Assembly: GCF_027580225.2 (NCBI RefSeq)
Contig: NC_073354.2
Span: 12,938,501-13,002,500, forward strand
DNA: 64,000 bases
Direction of reading: 5' to 3'
Source: Misgurnus anguillicaudatus
Taxonomy: Eukaryota; Chordata; Actinopteri; Cypriniformes; Cobitidae
Below are positions 35,249 through 47,847 of the stretch, in pieces. How positions within the stretch are numbered: the first letter of the stretch is position 1; each line of letters begins with the position of its first letter. The position numbers and the translations under genes were made by a program. The notes below the pieces were generated by a model. That model was not told the origin of the DNA. It was given only the letters and a program-made list of their open reading frames with translations, and ran no database searches.

Positions 35249-37526
35249 ACGATTTAAACTTGTTTTATAAGTTATGTCAACTTATCACATGTTAAAACTT
35301 AAAAAATTAGTTTAAATTGACTTGCACAACCAAGTTGCTTAAACGTCAGGCTTACAGTGTAGTAAGCTTAGCATTGGTTCACATAATCCTGACTCACTGC
35401 TGCCACCTTTGGCTGAGTAGTATCCCTGCACAGGCTTTCTGAAAAGACTTTGGCTGTCAAGTTAATCATGGCGAAAAAGTGTAACAAAATATACATCACA
35501 TTCAGAACTTGAACATTTGCGTTCTTCCGGCCCTTTGATTTCCACTGGTCTTAACCTCGTTGTCGTGACAACATTGTATTTTTAAGACCACCAGAACAAA
35601 GTGTTCTCTCGTAAATGTGTGCTGGCAATTAACAGGGTGTTTGCTTATTCATTTCTGCTCTCCATTCACTTTAAAACATGAAATTCAGATAACTTTCCTG
35701 TTGGAACTATTAGAAACAGAGTTTATCTTAAGCCTTTGGGCTGAAAGGAAGACAGAAGAATTTTCTGAACTCCACCCTCTCTCATTTTCACCCTTATCCA
35801 CAAAATGATCCACATCTCTTTCGTGCTAATGAATAGCATATTGCCTGAATTGCACCATTACCCGCTCTCAAATGAAAAGTGAAGGTTACGGAAAAAGGAA
35901 TTTTACACTTCATAATTGTGGCACATGTCACTTTAGTTGGTGCCAGATTTTCCTTGTAGTAAGCAAAGCTTCGGTATGCTGGATCATGACTGGGACCTGA
36001 AATAGAGAGAGAAGAGTTTCTTTAGGGAAGAAATTACAATGTTCATTTGTTTTTTCAAGGAATAGTTTTATCTGCACCAGTAGGATTTGAGGACCTTGAA
36101 ATAGACATTTGGAAGACAAGGGATGTTTCCTGTTACTACCAGAACTCTTTTCACAGTAACCCATTTTGTCTGATAAACTTATAAATATAGAGGTCCACAT
36201 ATCGTTGCTTTTAATTTAAGGAGTGTAGACAAACGTAGAACTTGTCAATTATGGAATTGGGATGTTGGGTCTTATTTTTCATACACTACAATTCCCATAA
36301 TGCCATAGGAATGTGACCTGTTAATGTCAGTCTTATTAGTTGTGACAGGGCCACACTTTTGATGGTGCACAGATGTTGGTCAAAGTCGTATCATAAACCT
36401 TCATAACGTTTAATCTCAGCCCTAAAACTTGTAGAGCCAACATTGTTATTTTAAGAACTTGCACGGATCAGTTTTCAATCGGCTTTCACTTTAATTTATT
36501 GCCTTTTAGTTTTTTCCAAGAGGCATGCGCCAACCCTTTTATGACCCCATTAAGAAAAAAATCTTTAGCGATTTTATCTTATTTAAAATATCCATTCTTG
36601 ATCTGCTGATTCTGAAGCCTTTGTGTAGGTTGCAGGCTCTGAATGTTCTCCCTTTTATGAAAAACTAGCAAACGGTAGATAAGAAAAAAGTGAAATTAGA
36701 TCCTTTTCACAGCCGATCAAGCACATGTACATGTTTTTAACAAGCCTACATTTGGATTCGTTTCCCTCTCATGCGCCGTAACACGCACATCTGTGAACGC
36801 TTTACAGGCCCAATTAGAGTATCTCTAATAACCAAAGCTCACACGGAGCCCACAGAGGTAACGTAAGGTACATAGCTTCAGAAGAAATGGTGAGATGCCA
36901 AAATTATGTCCCCCATACATCACACGTTGGGCTCGCACCATAAAGTTCAGAACTTCACTTCTCTCAGCAAGCTGTCTCTGGAAATTCATGATCTGGAGAA
37001 GTTTCTTCTAAGGTTGGCTTAAGGTGCTGATTATTGCCTGAAGGGGTTGTGTTTTAAGACGTTTTAAGATTGTAAGCACTCTGGGTTGCTGTCCAACTGG
37101 CTGGCTTTAAAGAGATGTGGAAAGTTACAGGTCTGGGTGAATTCTGGACCGTTTTCAAAAGCTGATTACTGACTCGCTGCATGTTTCATATTAAAGAACA
37201 TCAGCTCATAGGTTGTTGTTAAACTGTTGATGTCCAGAGAAAGCTGATCTAATTACAGGAATGAATATCAGCATGTCTACACTCTTGAAAGTAAAGTTCC
37301 TCAAAGGGTTCTTTGGTGCAATGCCATAGCACCATTCTTGATTTTTCAAAAGAACCTATTAAGTCATTTTCAGTCCTTTAAGACCATTTTTGGAAGCTTT
37401 ATTTTTACACTGTAAAAAAGATTTTTGGTTTTACTTAAAAAAAGATTTTTGGTTCAACCTGATCCTTTTTTTTTCGGAACTTGTGCATTTTCTCCCTTGG
37501 TTCGGTTCGTTTAGGCATATGTGAAC

Positions 37527-37799
37527 CAGTGATGCGCGGGTAAATGTATAAACAACCCGCACCCGACCGACGTTTTCAACTAACCCGCCCGCATCTCGGA
37601 CCGAAAAAAAAATGAACCGGACCCGCTTCCTGGCCCGCATTTTTTAAAAATAGTAATTGTTTCAAATAGTTAATTGGCATCTTTATTTAAAATGACCCGA
37701 CCGACTGCGACCGGAATATCATTAAAAATATTTTGGATAACTTGTAACCGCCGGTGACCGCAGGCACCTGCACTTTTTGGATCAACCCGCACATCACTG
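37527..37799. mobile_element. hAT MITE, 273 bp, with perfect TSD
   Basis: Inverted ends CAGTGATGCGCGGGTAAAT / CAGTGATGTGCGGGTTG. Perfect 8-bp duplication ATGTGAAC at 37519-37526 and 37800-37807. Subterminal CCCGCACCCGACCGAC words. Confidence 0.94.
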
Positions 37800-38339
37800 A
37801 TGTGAACACAACAATCATGCTCGGATCCGCACCAAAACAATCTGATCCGAGATGAGGGAAACGATTGGAAACGAACTCTGGACCCAACAGACCAACGATC
37901 TTATTGCTTTATTAACCATTAACATACCTGATAGCTCTTTGATGACAAATTCTGGTGAGCACGTCAATGCCAAAGCGCACCTGTTTCTTTTTAAAATGTC
38001 TTCTAGTTCTTCTCCGTAATAGGTACATGGTAAGAATGTTGTCTCACCTAACGTTTGATTCCTACAAAAAATAATAAAGTAATATAAATGCAATTACCAA
38101 AAAAGCCAAACAGTAATCCTTCAAAGCGACAGTCTGTCAATCCTGAAGGACAACTTTGAGCGGAATCACAGAAAATAAACGGATGCAATAAACCTGACCA
38201 ATTAAAGGAGAGTTTACTTGCACGTGACCTGAATTAACAAAGTCTGGTCCGTTTGGGAATACTGTAAAAAAGTCTGTAGCATTTTCAGAACAAAGCAATC
38301 AACCTACAGGTCTGAAAACACCCTTTAAATTTTAGCTAA

Positions 38340-38640
38340 CTCAATAAAGTTTAAATTAGCTCAAAATTTAAAGGCAACCAAGTAACTAACTTTAATAAGT
38401 TGAACCAACTTTTTTAATGTAAAAATTCTTTTTTACTGTACAATATTAAAAAATAAAGTTTAATCTAATTTAATTTCAACTTTCTTGACTAGTTTAGGAG
38501 TAAATAAAAAAAAAGTTTAAATAACTTCAGCTAATTCAACTTTATTTTACAGCAACTCCGCACTAGTCAAGAAAGTTGAAATGAATTGTAAATCCAAGTT
38601 GATTCAACTTAAAAATGTAAGTGCAACAAAGAATTTTTAT
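38340..38640. repeat. CCAAGTAACTT foldback-family copy
   Basis: AAGGCAACCAAGTAACTAAC and AGTTGAACCAACTTTTTTAA on the left, CAAGTTGATTCAACTTAAAA on the right. There is also an inner inverted pair, AACTTTCTTGACTAGTTTAG with CTAGTCAAGAAAGTT. Related to the outer arms at 51757-53314 and to 4487-4575. Confidence 0.65.
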
Positions 38641-40547
38641 AGTGAGGAGCGTATGTATCGTGAGGGAATCTTATTTACTACATCAGTTTCATTCAGCCTC
38701 AAAAACGAGGCTCCTGAAATCCTGAGATGATCCTATACTCTTCCATATACACATGCCTGGTTAGTATCATAATTTTGGCAAGATTTGCTATCGCTGCTAA
38801 AAAGTCCAGCAGCCTGGCATGCGACTCCGATTTCGAGATTCCGACTCCACTTTTTCCATATTTGTCTTGTGGACCCTAGACTGCAGCCACAGAACTTCAT
38901 CCAGTACTTCCTGCTGGAGAGCGTTGTGAGATGTTTGCTCATGTAATCAAACACGGCCCATTTTCTAAGCTGCTGACATGGATGGAGAGCATGTGAGAAA
39001 TCAGCTGCTGGTTACGGCTTGGTTGCCGATGTGTTTCCTGCAGAAAGCAGCACCAGACCAGAGTGGAAACAGCTGGAGACGAATGCCTAAACACCCTTTT
39101 TTCATAGCAGTTCCTGTCCTGCAGTATCCCACACCATTCTTCGGGAGCACGCAGGGTCATGTTCAGTGCTCCCGGTCCTGGTTTCTCCTGCGATAATGGC
39201 CTATAGCAGAGTGCTTCTTGAGTGGCAAGATGGTCGTCGTGATATCCTATCACTTCTTCCCATATGGCAGGCCTTGGCTAGAGTCTCTCTTTCCATTGGC
39301 TATCGCAGCTCCCTGCGTGTCGCCATGGAAATGGAGGCAGTCTCAAACCAAAAATAGTGTGGTTGCGTTTAAGAAGAAAGGAAATTTTAACAGTGTTATT
39401 AAACTTTTCTAATGTTAGGCTGGAGAGACGGCAGCCAAAACAAAACTTGGTCTCCACGATTATTATGCTGATGTGGCACAAAGCCTGAAGCTACAATTTA
39501 AGACATGCGGATAACATAAGCAGATCGCACTCTCGTACATAATAGTGCTGTGTTTGGCATTTTAAAGACTGGGTACACCCATACCAATGGAAGACCACAC
39601 ACGCGTGCACACACCCAGATGTATCTTCTATGAACCTGTTCACAGTTCAGCTCCATCCAATGACTGTAAAGCCATCAGTGAAAAGTGGCAAAGGTTCAGA
39701 GAAGTTCATTTAAGAAAAGTTTGGATAGGAGTGCCGTCCCCTCCTAGTTCTGGAGTTCAAAACTAGACTACTGTGTTTAAATCATCTATTTGACATTCTG
39801 GCATTATGGATGCATGGTAACACGTTAAAATCCATGGGAAGATCAGATGCTAACAGAGCAACCTTTACATGCTGTAAACAGAACAGCAATAGGGTCAACG
39901 CACACAAGCTTAGATAAACATATAAAACCGCTTCCTGGTGCTGACTGAGCATTTAAACACAATGGAAGAAGTTTGTTGTAGAAGAGCACTTTCAGACGTA
40001 GGGCAACGACACAGGAAGCACTCACCCCATGACATGAGTTCATTAGCAGACTGTGATTATAGGTCAAAGGTTATAGCGCATCAAGCATAGTGCGTCTATT
40101 GTGAAACAAGTTCAACTTTTGAGTCACTTTGGACCAAACAGCTCAAAGCGGGCTTGATGACACATTGATTGTGATATTAGCTCATAATTGCATTCTGACA
40201 GTTCTTGATCCCATATGCACGGACACGCTTGGGATTACAGTAAAAGTCTTTATAATTAGAAGCAAGAATGAGTTAGAGGGTTGATTCGGTTTCCTGATGT
40301 CATTGCAGTGTAACGTAAAGGTCACTCTGGAAATGTCATGATCTTCTCTGGCGTACTTCCACTCATGTGGGCAGAAGATACTCAGTAGGGGCCCTATTGA
40401 ATGAACTCATCTGCTGTAACCTTTAGATAAAGCGCTCTTTGTATTTGAGCATAACTACTTTTATTAAAGAGATATTCAAGAAACAGCTGCAGGACAGATT
40501 TTCCAGAAATGTGATGGATGACCCAACGGCAGATCACTTTTCTCGCT

Positions 40548-40551
<4 letters not shown>

Positions 40552-40583
<32 letters not shown>
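40552..40583. repeat. (AC)16 microsatellite
   Basis: An uninterrupted AC dinucleotide run. Confidence 0.97.
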
Positions 40584-40585
<2 letters not shown>

Positions 40586-40774
40586 ATAAACCTGTTTCTA
40601 GTACAGTGATCTGTTGAATATTCAGTGTATATGCAAGATGATTTTGCTTGTGATATTAAAAGGTATATTGTGAATTTTATGGCGTGAACTTCTGATTCAC
40701 TAGTCAATTCATAACTTAAAAATATTCAAAGTCTTAGTGCGACTGTTTTACGTATTTAAATTTTTATAAAATAT

Positions 40775-41000
40775 AGACTGTCAGAATAAATGGCCAAAAA
40801 ATAGTCCCAAGTTGTCGCTGGGGCAGTAACTTTAAAAAGGTCCTAATATGTTACATTTAGGTACAAATATGTATACATTATGTACCAGTATGTACCTTTA
40901 AGGTACTAATATAAGCTTTTTAGATGCAAATGTGCACTTCCTGAAGTACTGCCCCAATGACAGCTAGGGACTCATTTTTGACCATTTTTTCTAACATTGT
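40775..41000. mobile_element. GTAC-rich inverted-end element, copy 3
   Basis: Left AGACTGTCAGAATAAATGGC, right TGACCATTTTTTCTAACATTGT. Inside are GTACAAATATGTATACATTA and GTACCAGTATGTACC blocks and the terminal CAGCTAGGGACTC. It is short and lacks the 41-bp expansion of copy 2. Confidence 0.75.
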
Positions 41001-41059
41001 GTGCAGAAAAATATTGCTGTTAATTTATTACATAGCATTCTTCTTTTTGTTTTATTTTT

Positions 41060-41576
41060 CAGTCCCTCTAGAAAAACGCGATTATGCGATCGCATGATTA
41101 AACGAATAAGTCTGCATATGTATTCAAAAGCTGCAAACAGTTTTTGCAAGTTCTCGCAGTTTTTGCAAGTTATCGCAGTTCTTTGCAAGTTACCGTAGTT
41201 CTTTGCAAGCTATCGCAGTTCTTGCAAGTTACCGCAGTTTCCTTTGCAAGTTACCGTAGGTTTTTGCAAGTTACCGCAGTTCTTGCAAGTTCTCGCAGTT
41301 TTTGCAATTTCCCGCAGCTTCTGCAAGTTACCGCAGTTCTTTGCAAGTTACCGCAGTTCTTTGCAAGTTATCGCAGTTTTTGCAAGTTATCGCAGTTCTT
41401 TGCAAGTTACCACAGTTCTTTGCAAGTTCTCGCAGTTTTTGCAAGTTCTCGCAGTATTTGCAAATTGCATAAATATCCCACATATTCCATCGCATTTTTT
41501 AAGAAATTGTGCCTAAGATCAAGTATTTTTGCCCCCAACAATCACAAAAAAACTACGTGTTTTTCTGGAAGGACTG
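41060..41576. mobile_element. hAT-like element carrying a short tandem array
   Basis: Inverted ends CAGTCCCTCTAGAAAAACGC / CAGTCCTTCCAGAAAAACAC. The target duplication is blurred by T-rich flanks. The interior 41137-41460 is the tandem array listed next. Confidence 0.85.
41137..41460. repeat. Tandem array of TTTGCAAGTTA(C/T)CGCAG
   Basis: About 18 units of 15-21 bases, built from TGCAAGTTA(T/C)CGCAGTT with a variable run of T or CTTT. Unit length varies by one to three bases, so two reading frames stay open across it and give repetitive Leu-Gln-Val and Ala-Ser-Tyr-Arg peptides. These are products of the repeat and not evidence of a gene. Confidence 0.93.
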
Positions 41577-43081
41577 ATTTTTTGTGGAAAAAAACTTCTA
41601 ATTACTTTAAATTTATGTTTTTCTAATCCTATATTCAACCTATATCCATCCTATATTCAACATATTTTGAGTATTGGCAACAGTGACTGTTTGATTGTCA
41701 ATTGTCAAGACCATATTCAGCCGTTTTTAAAGTCATTACACCATTTTTATATATGTATATTGCCTATGACAGCTGATAATCACAGCTTACATCCTGCTTA
41801 CTCACGCCTGTCATTCACATAACCAACTAGGAAAGCCCTTTTATAGCTCTCTGTGTGCTTTCATACAGGGCTATTTTTCCATTGGCATCACCCAAGTGTA
41901 GCAGCCCAGCTCTAGGGTGCCACGGCTGACAGCAGCGTCGGAAATTTGTCAGGACAATTTAGTTGTTAGTTACCCCAAACGCTGACCTCTTTTCCTGTCA
42001 CACACTGGCCTCATATTCTTCACACACTCATAAATAGTGTATGTGTTTACATGTTGGCAGGGTTTCTGGAATCTGTGATTCCACACCGCTGTAGTAAAGC
42101 CGAGCTGTTCTGCATGCCTCACAAACAGTCATAGCATGAAGACAGCTAAATATCCCGCAGCCCTCACCTATGCCTGCATTACCGTAAAAGCATCCAGACT
42201 TTTGTGTAAAAGGTGTGTGACTCAGGCTTATTTGCAAATTGTAGCCTCATGCCCTGGGCGCACTTCCTGTCTTCCCCACCCTGATTTCCTGTTTTGCCAG
42301 TGATGTCATTAGGACGTAGAGAGATGGTTGCCAGGCATTTTCCCTCCACAGTGTTCTTCCCACGCCAAATGAGACCATAAAAACTGACCTCACGCCCTTA
42401 AGAAAGACAAAAGCTGAAAGGGCTTCCTCTTTATCTTTACTTCTGACTCAGTGTTTTTAAAAGGCGTGTGATGCCTTTTAAGTTCTTATCAATGTATGAC
42501 ATGTGACACTATCGTACTGGCACAATTTTACAATTTGTGACCCTGCCTGTAAAATCCACAGTTAAGTCTCGTAGTCGAATTATGAGATTAGGAGCGTCAA
42601 AGTTTGATTTTTATTTTTTGACATGGCCTTACTCTATGTAGAGTCTTACTCTCTATTTTTCCAAGCCAAAGAACAGACATTTAATCTGGAAAGGCAAGTT
42701 ATTCAACTAAACATACCATTCATACCATTGAACAAACATTCAACATTAACCAAACAAGCCAACTAGCGTGAAGTTCGCATACTCGTCATTCCACATCACT
42801 GAATCCATTGAATTGCATAAATACAGAAGCAGCATATGGCGGACTCTCGCATCTGTAGACGGTAATGTTGTCTCTTGCCTCATAAGTGTCAAAATGAATT
42901 CATACTGACTTACAAGGCGCTCCTGACTATAAGGCCCAGCACCAGCCAAGTTATGAAAAAAATCGTGGCTTATAGACGATATATATAAATACAGTACTCA
43001 TTTCAGACATTTAAGCTAATTTTTTAGATTATCCAGGCTCAGGTCATACCAGACATAGGTCATGAAAATTCAACTTTTTAG

Positions 43082-43530
43082 CATAGACTGAAAAAATATG
43101 GACGTAGTGTCCGTGACGTCATCCATAGGTTTGTGAAGAGCATTTTTGAAGCTTAAAGTAGGCGGTGCCTTCCGTCGCCATCTTGGCCACGCGTCAACGC
43201 GGACAACCGTAAATAGGTAAAGAGGCGGGACATGGGTGAAGTTGAGGTGGCTGGTTGCTGAAACTACGTCCATTCTAGTGACAGCAGTGGCTGTTCAACC
43301 GTCACTCAAGTGGCCCCGCCCTTAATTATGCAGAACTTTAAGGCTTAATATAATTAAAACGTACGAGTTACTAAAAATTCACCCCCTCACAGTTGTCATG
43401 AAGGGCAAAATTAGCTATACAGACCAAAAACAACTTATGTACCAGGCTGTAAACATATTATTTTATACTGTAAAGTTGGCCATTTTAACATGGGGGGTCT
43501 TTTGGAGCCAGCCTCCAGGGGCCCGTCAAT
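43082..43530. repeat. Probable dispersed teleost repeat
   Basis: An isolated block richer in GC than its surroundings (GCCATCTTGGCCACGCGTCA, CAAGTGGCCCCGCCC). It has the look of a common fish interspersed repeat, but there is no second copy in the window and no clear ends. Confidence 0.35.
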
Positions 43531-43705
43531 GAATTGCAGGCTTCATCAGGGAGATCAGAAAGTTGCCCCTCACTTTTTAGTCAGTAAATGTCAGGGAGTT
43601 TAACATTTGACTTATAGTGGGAACCCAGATAAGATATCATGGTTTGAACCTGGCAAGCACTGTTGTTTTTATAATGTAATTATATTATAAGCTCCACTGA
43701 TACTG

Positions 43706-44122
43706 CACTGTTAGACTTAACTGTAATTTCTACAGTTACTTACCACAAAATGACCAGTAAAACGCCATAATTTCCTTTTCCAGTTCATTACTGTAATATG
43801 GATTGCATTATGGGTATTAACATTTAATTTACAGTGATTTACTCTGTATGTTTTGAATTTGCGGTAGACTGATGTAAAACAACAGCAGTAGTGCTACTGT
43901 AGTTGAATAAAATAGTGTTATAAAAGCATATAAAATGGACCTACGACATGGGCTACCCGGGTTCCCCTTTAAGGCAATTTTTTAAAACTAGGTTACAGTA
44001 AGAGTATTATACTGTAAAATGGAACTGAGGTAAAGGCATCATACTGTAAAAAACATGTACAGTTATGGTACTGTAATGGGGCAGTTACAGTAATTTACCG
44101 CATGTATAAAAGTCTAACAGTG
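43706..44122. mobile_element. Inverted-end MITE just before exon 6
   Basis: Thirteen-base inverted ends CACTGTTAGACTT / AAGTCTAACAGTG around an AT-rich interior with many TACAGTA and TACTGTAA words. The right end lies 68 bases before the exon 6 acceptor. Confidence 0.85.
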
Positions 44123-44190
44123 TGTGACTTGACAGTTGCCTTGGTTTTCTAGCTTGAATCATCTAACATTCTCGTAACTTTCTCTTTTAG

Positions 44191-44319
44191 GTCTTCTACG
44201 TGTCGAACCTCTTCAAACCCAAAGCCAAGACTGCCACTCCACCACCATCACCGATCAAGAAAGAGCTCCTGCCCTCTTCTGACATTATAGAGAGGAACAA
44301 CCACCACAACATGGTGTAG
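44191..44319 (+). CDS. plpp3: plpp3 exon 6 (C-terminus)
   Basis: The last coding exon, acceptor TTTCTCTTTTAG, 42 codons plus TAG. It encodes the end of membrane segment 6 and the cytoplasmic tail: VFYVSNLFKPKAKTATPPPS, then PIKKELLPSSDIIERNNHHN, then MV. The tail pattern I-(K/R)-K-E-(L/I)-L and DII-(E/D)-RNNHHNM is the PLPP3 signature and separates it from PLPP1 and PLPP2. Confidence 0.97.
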   Translation, partial: VFYVSNLFKPKAKTATPPPSPIKKELLPSSDIIERNNHHNMV

Positions 44320-46230
44320 GGAGAAATGTGAGGATCCGTTTGAAAATCTCACACCCCCTCACCTCCCCATCCCCTGAAGAACCAGAACAGCCACCTGTGA
44401 CGGAGAAGCTACAGTTCAGCTGATATCTTCTCTCTCTCATCTGACAGTAGAATGTAGGAACAGAGACAATCCTAATGACTCTTTATTATGACTTCACAAT
44501 CCTTGAGCCGAAAGAAAATCAATGACGAATCTGACACACAAAACCTGCAAGCGAAGAAAACTAAAGTGTTACAAATGTCTCCCTTAGAACACTGTGGATC
44601 ATAAGGGTTTGTGAATTTGTGTGTGCAAACCACCCCATTTATCAAACTTGGGGAATGAAAGTATTAGAAGTAACAGAAATGTATATGTAAAACCATAAAC
44701 GAACGACAACGATGAAGGAGAGAGTGAATGTGAGGCTGGTCACGTGACCAGGACTGCTCTCTTTCTGGTCTTGTTTATCCTCTATAGTCCTTTTGTCTCT
44801 GTGGCCTTTCAACAGTATAGGACAACAAATTCCTTATTAATAGGAATGATTCTAACTGCGATGTAATTAGCACAGATATATTAACAATATAAAGAATAAC
44901 TTATAGCACTATATACGAGTTCATTGTTAAACGTCACCACTATATGAGAAGTGGAGCTTGATGAAGGTTTGTAGACGAAATGGTAATTTCAATACCAGTA
45001 AGCTCCTACATTATGGTGTTAACACCATATATACCACCCCTAGTATAGTTTTAAAGTGCAGCTTTGGCCCATCAAGTGCCCAAACTCCATGGGAAGAAGC
45101 ATAATAACGGGTTTAGGGGGTGGGTGGTTAGCAGTGGGCTTTTATTGTAATTTTGATTTTAGAGAGGTCGATTTCACCACCAATCCCCACATGAGTCCTG
45201 AGGGCATGGCTGAGCCGTGCCAACTCGCTGTCTTCTGATTGGTTAGTGCTAAAGCAGGGACGGGGTTATAATCTGGGAAAGGTGGCGAAAGGTCACCACG
45301 GTCGCTGGGGTTGACTCCCACTGACTTCACTGGCACATTTTTAATTTCTTTTTTGGAAATGGGAACGAGCATCTTCCGCTGGTTGGTACGATCTCTGTCC
45401 CATCCCATAATCACTCAACACAAGTTGTGTGTATTAACCCACAATGCCACCTGTGCCCTATCCGGGCACGAGTCAAGCTTCGCCGAACCCCAACGTTATT
45501 TGGTGGGGTACGGGATGTGGGGGTCCCTCCACAGATGTTTTTCATCCCATGTTTGCACGGGTGTGTGAGAGTGTTTGTGTCGCTGTTTCCTCACCTGGTT
45601 CAGGTGCGGTGGACCGTTTCCATGTGAAGAAATATTGAACTTAAAAAAACTGTGGACTTTTTTAAAAATGCCTTTTATGTACCTATCTTGATAATGTCTA
45701 CTGTTTCCACTAACAGCTGTACAGTACTGCCTGATATTACAGAAAACACATCCATACAACACAACTAAAGCTCAAAATGTATTGCACATCCCTCCCATTG
45801 TATAGTCCGTCCTATCATTTCAACAACAGTTTTATCTCTCTCTGTCTCTCTCTATCTCAGAAATATATAAATAATGTATAGATCACTAAAATTAACTATG
45901 TAAAGTATTATTTCTGAACATTTTTAGATATATCCACTATGAATCTAAAAAGCAATGTGTCATGACCTGTGTTATTTACAAAGTGCTGCTTTTATGAGCA
46001 TTGATTGACAGATTTTTGTATTTAGGTAACTAAAATATTGTAGATTTGTGATAGTAAGTTTTTAATAAGCGTTGTGCAAAACACATACAATTGTATCAAA
46101 ATTCACTTAGTATTTTTGTATTGTCTCATTTTGTACAAAGAAATAATAGCAAATGTTTTTTTTGTTTTTCTGCTAAATGTACTTAGCTCTAATACATGTG
46201 CTTTTAAATAAAAAGCTCATTATAAAGAAA
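44320..46230 (+). other. plpp3: plpp3 3' untranslated region
   Basis: About 1.9 kb from the stop codon to just past the polyadenylation signal. It is free of recognisable transposons, in contrast with all flanking sequence, and becomes strongly AT-rich in its last 400 bases. Short open frames at 45056-45768 are on both strands and look like chance. Confidence 0.8.
46207..46212 (+). terminator. plpp3: Polyadenylation signal AATAAA
   Basis: A canonical AATAAA followed about 25-35 bases later by a GT-rich stretch (TTTTGGTTTGTCGTGGTG), which fits a cleavage site near 46225-46235. Confidence 0.8.
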
Positions 46231-46562
46231 ATTTTGGTTTGTCGTGGTGAAGTTTTTACAGTTTTGCTGTCAATGTGCTTTTGTCCACATGTGAGTAATC
46301 CACTTAAAAGTTTCATTAGGAATGTTTATATGAACATTTAATATCTGTTATACAATAAGTAAAGAACATAAAATGGAAAGATAAATGAGAAAAGATGTGA
46401 CTTGGAGGAAAGTCATTCATTTTTAAGAACTGTCAGGATGTTTTAATTATGGGTGGATGTCCATGTTGTTTTCCAAAACTATGACTTCATATTCTGGCCA
46501 TGTGCATTCACCACGTTCATTGTTTTCAGTTTTGGACTCTTAACAGTGATTATATTCTCCAG

Positions 46563-46927
46563 CACTGAAAAAAATGATTCATTGAATTTAATCATTTTTT
46601 TTAGGGTAAGTGGTTGCAATCAATTTATTTAAGCTACATTTAAACAAAAAAGATTAGCAACATAAAATTAAATATAAAACTTTTGTTTAAATGTAGCTTA
46701 AATAAATTGATTGCAACCACTTACACTGAAAAAAATGATTCATTGAATTTAATAATTTTTTTTAAGGTAAGTGGTTGCAATCAATTTATTTAAGCTACAT
46801 TTAAACAAAAAAGATTAGTAACGTAAAATAAAATATAAACACTTTTGTTTGGATGTAGCTTAAATGGGTTGATTGCAACCACTTACCATGAAAATTTATT
46901 GAATTCAATGAATCATTTTTTTCAGTG
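46563..46927. mobile_element. Foldback MITE with nested copy
   Basis: Ends CACTGAAAAAAATGATTCAT / CACTGAAAAAAATGATTCAT (right complemented). The arm ATTTAAGCTACATTTAAACA appears in both orientations twice, and a second CACTGAAAAAAATGATTCAT start lies at about 46726. So one copy has inserted into, or duplicated within, another. Confidence 0.85.
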
Positions 46928-47348
46928 TAGTATTTTTGTCTTGTTTTCAGTAGAAATATCTAAAAATTCTTAAATTAAGAGGCTTTTTCTTGATGAGCAA
47001 AAATAAGTAAATAAGTCTAGTTTTAAGACAAATAATATACAATTTAAGTGAAATTGTCCTTAAAACAAGCAAAATTATCTGCCAATGAGGTGAGAAAAAA
47101 AATGGTGAAATAAGATTTCTTTTTTCTTAAACACTTAATTCAAGTAAAAATTTCTCACTCCATTGGCATTTTTGCTTGTTTTAAGCACAAATTCACTTAA
47201 ATTGTATAATTTTTGTCTAAAAACTAGTATTATTTTCTTAGGTCATTTTGCTCATCAAGAAAATTCATCTTGATTTAAGAATTTTTAGATATTTCTACTG
47301 AAAACAAGACAAAAATATACTAAGTAAGAAAGTCATATTTTGCAGTGT
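46923..47348. mobile_element. Long-arm foldback MITE
   Basis: Left arm TTTTTGTCTTGTTTTCAGTA then GAAATATCTAAAAATTCTTA; the right arm is its complement near 47277-47330, ending in TGCAGTGTAC. Inner arms AATTTAAGTGAAATTGTCC and CACAAATTCACTTAAATT also pair. It directly follows the previous foldback. Confidence 0.85.
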
Positions 47349-47847
47349 ACTCATTTGTTCCACATAGAAAATCATGAGGGTGATTTTTGAGGGTTAAAAT
47401 GTGGGAAAGGTTTCAAATGATGTATCAGCCTGATAAGAATTCGTACATATTTTACAAGTAGGCTAATTTGTATACATTTGTACAAAGTTAACCGTGCAAC
47501 GATGTACAATTACCATAAAAAATCTATAACGAAACCCCCACAAAAAGGGTGCAAATGTGGTTGTATGAATTCATATGAATTAGCCACCTCGTAAAATATG
47601 TATGAATTGCTATGAGATAGCGTTGGATGGATACATCTCAAAAAAAAAAAAAATGTTTGTGGTCCTGGGTCACATGTGGATTCTTGTTATAGACAGTGAA
47701 TAAGATTAAATTATTTGTGTTTAAATCGAATTTCCTAGCAAGTGTTACACCAAACCCTCTCTTTGTTACAATGAACCCCATTTTTGGGAGTTGTAACATT
47801 GAAACTTCTGTCACTTTTTGTGTAAATGTACGAGAGATGCATGTTCT

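Larger units (their letters stand above)
34527..44190 (+). other. plpp3: Intron 5 of plpp3
   Basis: A 9.66-kb intron, GTGAGT to AACTTTCTCTTTTAG. It contains the mobile elements listed below. The stretches 35370-37400, 38660-40540 and 41600-43080 show no recognisable element or exon; open frames there (up to 104 codons) look like chance. Confidence 0.85.
1..46230 (+). other. plpp3: plpp3 gene, all but its first exon(s)
   Basis: This is the span of phospholipid phosphatase 3 visible here. The exons downstream of exon 1 join in one frame (2b-3-4-5-6 give 803 coding bases including the stop). Human PLPP3 is 311 residues, from memory of the family, so the missing exon 1 should supply about 44 codons and end in phase 1. 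No matching exon (Met start, N-terminal tail, first half of membrane segment 1) was found in 1-17274, so the promoter and exon 1 should lie to the left. The product is an integral membrane ectoenzyme with six membrane segments that dephosphorylates lysophosphatidate, phosphatidate, sphingosine-1-phosphate and ceramide-1-phosphate on the outer or lumenal face. Assignment to PLPP3 rather than PLPP1 or PLPP2 rests on exon 2b ([20 protein letters not shown]), the RGDDSK segment and the C-terminus ending in NNHHNM plus one hydrophobic residue. Confidence 0.95.

Noticed and set aside
41144..41626. 160-codon repetitive protein
   Set aside because: The frame exists only because the tandem unit lacks stop codons; overlapping frames are equally open.
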